Assembly (NCBI RefSeq): GCF_001949145.1
Contig: NW_019091443.1
Location: forward strand, 670,199 to 680,242
Length of the DNA: 10,044 nt
DNA from: Acanthaster planci
Lineage: Eukaryota > Echinodermata > Asteroidea > Valvatida > Acanthasteridae
Direction of reading: 5' to 3'
Position 1 is the stretch's first letter, and every line of letters starts with the position of its first letter. The position numbers were made by a program, and so were the translations under genes. The notes below the pieces were generated by a model, which worked only from the letters and a program-made list of their open reading frames with translations, was not told the origin of the DNA and searched no databases. Below are positions 7,847 to 10,044 of the stretch, piece after piece.

Positions 7847-8780
7847 CAGGGCAAACTCTTTTCACATGGCCCAACCCGCCGCATGAATAGCACGTCAGGC
7901 CACTGAATTTCTGCATGGCTCCCATGGGGGATTTGGCTGAAGGCTTTGCAGCACGTGAACCAACTGTTGGCAGAGCTTATCCACGGCTGCCTGGGTTGCT
8001 TGAAGGTGTTCCGCCTGCTGGTCCAGACACTGCTGAAGTTTTTCATAGTCTAAGCTAACACAAGCTGACACGGCCCTTGAAACGGGCAGTGATGGAGTCT
8101 CCCATGCCAGAACTTTGCTACGGAGTGTGGCAAAGCTCACATCCTGGTGTTCCTGGACATACCACTGTAGATCCCATTGCAATGTGTGATCAGCCAGGCC
8201 AGCAGCAAACCTCTCGCACAAGATAGTGTTTTACTTCTGCATCTGGGGACAGTCCTTGGGTGATGTGAGCTCTACCCGCCAAAGGAGTTTCATAAGCTGC
8301 AATGAATAGTCTTGCAGAGACTCTCCAAGCTGCTGTTGTCTCCCGTAGAAGTCACTCCATCTGGTTGATGGCGTCTCATGGCAAGTGTATGTTGTCAAAA
8401 TCCAGTTGATGACATCCTCTGCTTTCGTTCGCATTTCTGGGGGGCAAAGCCTGACTTCATCTTGGGCATGTCCAGTTGTCAAGGATAAGCTGAACACCCT
8501 TGGCATCAGTGAGGTCCTTTGTGAGCCTCCGCATGTCCTCCACCCACTCAACAACCTCAGGGTCTCTCTCTGAACTGGGCTGTCCCAAAAGCTTGGTAGC
8601 CCTGTCCCTTGGAACCACAATAAGCTTGGTAGCTTTCCCCTTGCTCTCCATTTCCCTCAACTTTGATGTGAGGGCCTTGAGCCGTGATGCAGCTCCTCCA
8701 TTCTGCAGCTGCTACTGCACCAACCCTTTTTTCTGAGTAAAAACCACCCGATCCTGTCTACGATGCTACTCATCAAATCA
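7839..8780 (-). pseudogene. Gypsy gag polyprotein (capsid and CCHC nucleocapsid), broken
   Basis: Gag would form the intracellular particle that packages element RNA. From upstream, a segment readable from about 8760 (DRVVFTQKKGLVQ, then a TAG) leads to a short coiled coil, RLKALTSKLREMESKGK. KLIVVPRDR and ERDPEVVEWVEDMRRL mark the start of the capsid. A frameshift near 8465-8490 moves to the frame with DEVRLCPPEMRTKAEDVINW and FYGRQQQLGESLQDYSLQLM, typical of gypsy/Arc/PNMA-class capsids. A TAA at 8233-8231 interrupts before CERFAAGLADHTLQWDLQW. A heptad-like stretch, YEKLQQCLDQQAEHLQATQA, predicts a second coiled coil. After a further shift near 7900, a CX2CX4HX4C zinc knuckle (CYSCGGLGHVKRVC, 7892-7851) ends at TGA 7841-7839. 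The first residue of gag was not located. Confidence 0.88.
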
Positions 8781-9168
8781 TTTTACTCATTTTCCGCATT
8801 GAAGTCAAACGGTCTCAAAGTTAATTTGCTGCCAGTAGCTTCAACTATATATTGAAAGTTTTGTTACATTTTTTTTTTTCAAATGAAATCAGAATAGAAT
8901 TGCTACAATCGTGAAATATAATTTTGTACATTCAGAACACATTTTCTAATTTCCAAGAGTGGTGAATTAATGCAAATTACCTACCAAACAAAGAGTAATA
9001 GAAACCAATTCTAGTGATATTTCCATGTCAAATAACTAAGGTCAGGTGTGACAGGGACATGAAAATCTCACACTTTTGGACCCCTGTTTTCTAGAATTAC
9101 CCACATAAAAAAATTGAAGTACTCTTACGCTTATTTCTGTCTTTGCTTCTCGTGCTGCAGTCAGTAGT
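8781..9168. other. AT-rich non-coding stretch between gag and the right-hand gene
   Basis: No coding frame is supported. If the retroelement were complete, its 5' LTR and primer-binding site would lie here. I found no copy of the TGTGACAACC start of the candidate 3' LTR and no convincing tRNA-complementary site. An 11-base T run lies at 8869-8879. A pyrimidine-rich run ending in CAG (about 9131-9160) could be a splice acceptor. Confidence 0.5.
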
Positions 9169-9242
9169 ATGGACGGCTTCCTTGTCCATCGTCGCAGGTT
9201 TCAATATTTCAGTTTTGCGTCTCAGCAGGGAGTGTGGTACAT
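9169..9242 (+). other. Possible first exon with a 47-nt intron (9243-9289)
   Basis: An ATG at 9169 opens MDGFLVHRRRFQYFSFAS and stays open to a splice-donor-like GTAAGTG at 9243. A polypyrimidine tract ending TTTCTTTCAG gives an acceptor at 9289. Splicing would complete the split ATG codon and enter the same frame as the gene fragment at 9351, but a TAA at 9348-9350 intervenes. Very short introns occur in several invertebrate groups. Without transcripts this is only a candidate. The competing model starts transcription at 9437. Confidence 0.25.
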
Positions 9243-9332
9243 GTAAGTGTTGTCATCAAGGAACAAATGTGTCATTGACTTTCTTTCAGGCTGATCGGCA
9301 TTGATGCGTGTAGCGAGTTTAATAGACGCCCC

Positions 9333-9360
9333 CCTTTTAATCCGTTTTAATGGATTAAGG
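9333..9360. repeat. Imperfect hairpin containing an in-frame stop
   Basis: CCTTTTAATCC (9333-9343) can pair with GGATTAAGG (9352-9360) with a two-base bulge and an eight-base loop. The TAA that separates the possible upstream exon from the downstream frame lies in the loop. No function is known. Confidence 0.35.
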
Positions 9361-10044
9361 AGAGAGCGTCCACTCTTTCTGAAATCAGCAAGTGTTCTCA
9401 CCCTATAAAAGGCGATAAACGAAAACTGTACATTTCAGTCTGTGAAAGATGGAGAAAACGGAAACGGACGCTCTTCAGCGGAGCTACATCAGAGGCTCGA
9501 GGTACCTTGCCTAAAAAATGTGGCAGAAAACCTTATCATAAAAAATTTGATGCGCTGGTGCCAACTGTTGAGGCAGCCCTTTTAGATCATGGGTTTGCAG
9601 CTCAAAGGAGGAAATCTGAGACCTGGTCATCGGTGGGAGTGTCAGCCAAGAAGTTACGGGACGAGCTTGTAAAACAAATTCCAGCACTTCCAACAGGTAT
9701 TTCCGAACGGCTGTTTGTTGCTCCAAATCGAAATCATAAGGCATCCATTTTATCATGGCATCATTAATGCCAAAGTTGGTGTAAAGAGAAATGACATAAG
9801 AAAAGCCACGACGCATCTCACTTCTGCTGTGCAACTGTCAGCTACGCCTTGGAGATGCCCGCTTGCTTCGACGATGAGGTTACAGTTTGGTCAGTGGACG
9901 ATAAAAACAAACTACTTGTTGGAGGTGGGCCATGCATTGACAGGAGGATGGCGTTCAAGTCCTACTTCATGAAGGGAGACATGGTGCATTACCCAGACCA
10001 CAACTTTGCTACTGGGTACAAGATCATTCCAAGTGGTTATATGT
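9351..10044 (+). pseudogene. Uncharacterised transposon-associated protein, partial and frameshifted
   Basis: The fragment runs off the right edge. From 9351 the frame is open and reads a basic segment (RWRKRKRTLFSG), then CGRKPYHKKFDALV and HGFAAQRRKSETWSSVGVSA. KKLRDELVKQIPALPTGIS and RLFVAPNRNHKAS follow. Near 9740-9750 the meaningful frame shifts by one to YHGIINAKVGVKRNDIRK, and near 9803-9810 it shifts back to DASHFCC, VTVWSVDDKNKLLVGG, then HYPDHNFATGYKIIPSGYM at the edge. From memory, this arrangement (HGFAAQ-RR, VAPN, INARVG-like, SxDDxxK, PSGYM) matches a repetitive family of predicted proteins in sponge and other invertebrate genomes. They look transposon-encoded but I know no named function. 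The paired Asp residues might be part of an RNase H-fold active site, which is inference. The two shifts suggest a decayed copy, or sequencing errors. The true start is uncertain. Confidence 0.65.
9404..9440 (+). promoter_or_regulatory. TATA box plus initiator, candidate core promoter
   Basis: TATAAAAG (9404-9411) is followed 33 bases later by TCAGTC (9435-9440), whose A at 9437 would be the start site. This matches the metazoan TATA and arthropod-style initiator consensus at canonical spacing. The first downstream ATG (9449) opens only a 21-codon frame, one base out of phase with the recognisable protein. Either that gene has a frameshift near its start, or the promoter match is coincidental. 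Confidence 0.4.

Larger units (their letters stand above)
3700..8780 (-). mobile_element. Degenerate Ty3/gypsy-type LTR retrotransposon body
   Basis: Reading the minus strand from high to low coordinates gives gag, reverse transcriptase, RNase H, integrase zinc finger and core, and an integrase C-terminal module with a tail. RT, then RNase H, then integrase is the Ty3/gypsy order and excludes Ty1/copia, where integrase precedes RT. The body is interrupted by a 973-bp DNA transposon at 6717-7689. It carries at least eight in-frame stops, several frameshifts and at least three deletions, so it is an old dead copy. A 5' LTR and primer-binding site were not found upstream of gag. Coordinates cover the recognisable coding body. 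The true ends may extend to about 3000-3500 on one side and beyond 8780 on the other. Confidence 0.9.

Noticed and set aside
3239-8775. ATGCTACTCAT shared at about 3240 and 8764 as a possible LTR pair
   Set aside because: Only 11 bases match and the flanks do not extend. Matches of this length are expected by chance in 10 kb.
9053-9092. ACAGGG and CCCTGT inverted repeat as a transposon end or terminator
   Set aside because: Six-base arms with a long spacer are not significant.
9507-9509. TTG as the start of the right-hand gene
   Set aside because: The same frame is open and plausible upstream to 9351, and TTG starts are not expected in animal nuclear genes.
1-10044. CRISPR arrays, tRNA or rRNA genes, bacterial operons
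   Set aside because: No regularly spaced repeats, no tRNA-like cloverleaf and no bacterial gene structure were seen.

Overview
This window looks like metazoan nuclear DNA, probably from a marine invertebrate. It is mostly AT-rich non-coding sequence carrying decayed transposable elements. No intact gene is visible, and there are no ribosome-binding-site operons or other bacterial features. Phylum cannot be fixed from the sequence. The retroelement type, the pogo/Tigger-like ends and the transposon-associated protein at the right edge all fit lineages such as sponges, cnidarians or molluscs.

Layout, left to right. Positions 1-1899 are AT-rich with no supportable gene. Positions 1902-2967 are a non-autonomous DNA transposon (element A) with pogo/Tigger-like ends, CAGT-type termini and a TA on each side. 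Positions 2970-3699 are non-coding and may hold the 3' LTR of the neighbouring retroelement. Positions 3700 to about 8780, minus strand, are the body of a Ty3/gypsy (Metaviridae-type) retrotransposon. Read right to left it gives gag (coiled coil, capsid, second coiled coil, CCHC knuckle), reverse transcriptase, RNase H, integrase, and an integrase C-terminal module with a repetitive Pro/Glu-rich tail. It is full of stops and frameshifts. The protease and the RT N-terminus are deleted, the RT YxDD segment is deleted, the first RNase H aspartate is lysine, and the segment expected to carry the second integrase aspartate is deleted.

A second copy of the element A family (element B, 6717-7689) sits inside the RT coding region and splits it in two. 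Its TA-type target junction restores RT codon phase if one TA copy is kept, so the insertion post-dates the retroelement.

Positions about 8781-9168 are AT-rich with no recognised feature. From 9169 to the right edge, plus strand, lies a broken fragment of an uncharacterised transposon-associated protein family. It has a conserved DDKNK segment, two compensating frameshifts, a possible 47-nt intron upstream, and a TATA box plus initiator at canonical spacing.

The genes do not form a working pathway. This is a layered graveyard: a retroelement, a cut-and-paste element nested in it, a sibling copy 0.7 kb beyond its 3' end, and a third mobile-type gene at the edge. I did not find a convincing new functional system. 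The points most worth follow-up are the two-copy DNA transposon family with iterated subterminal motifs, the unclassified protein at the right edge, and the excess of the palindrome TACATGTA.
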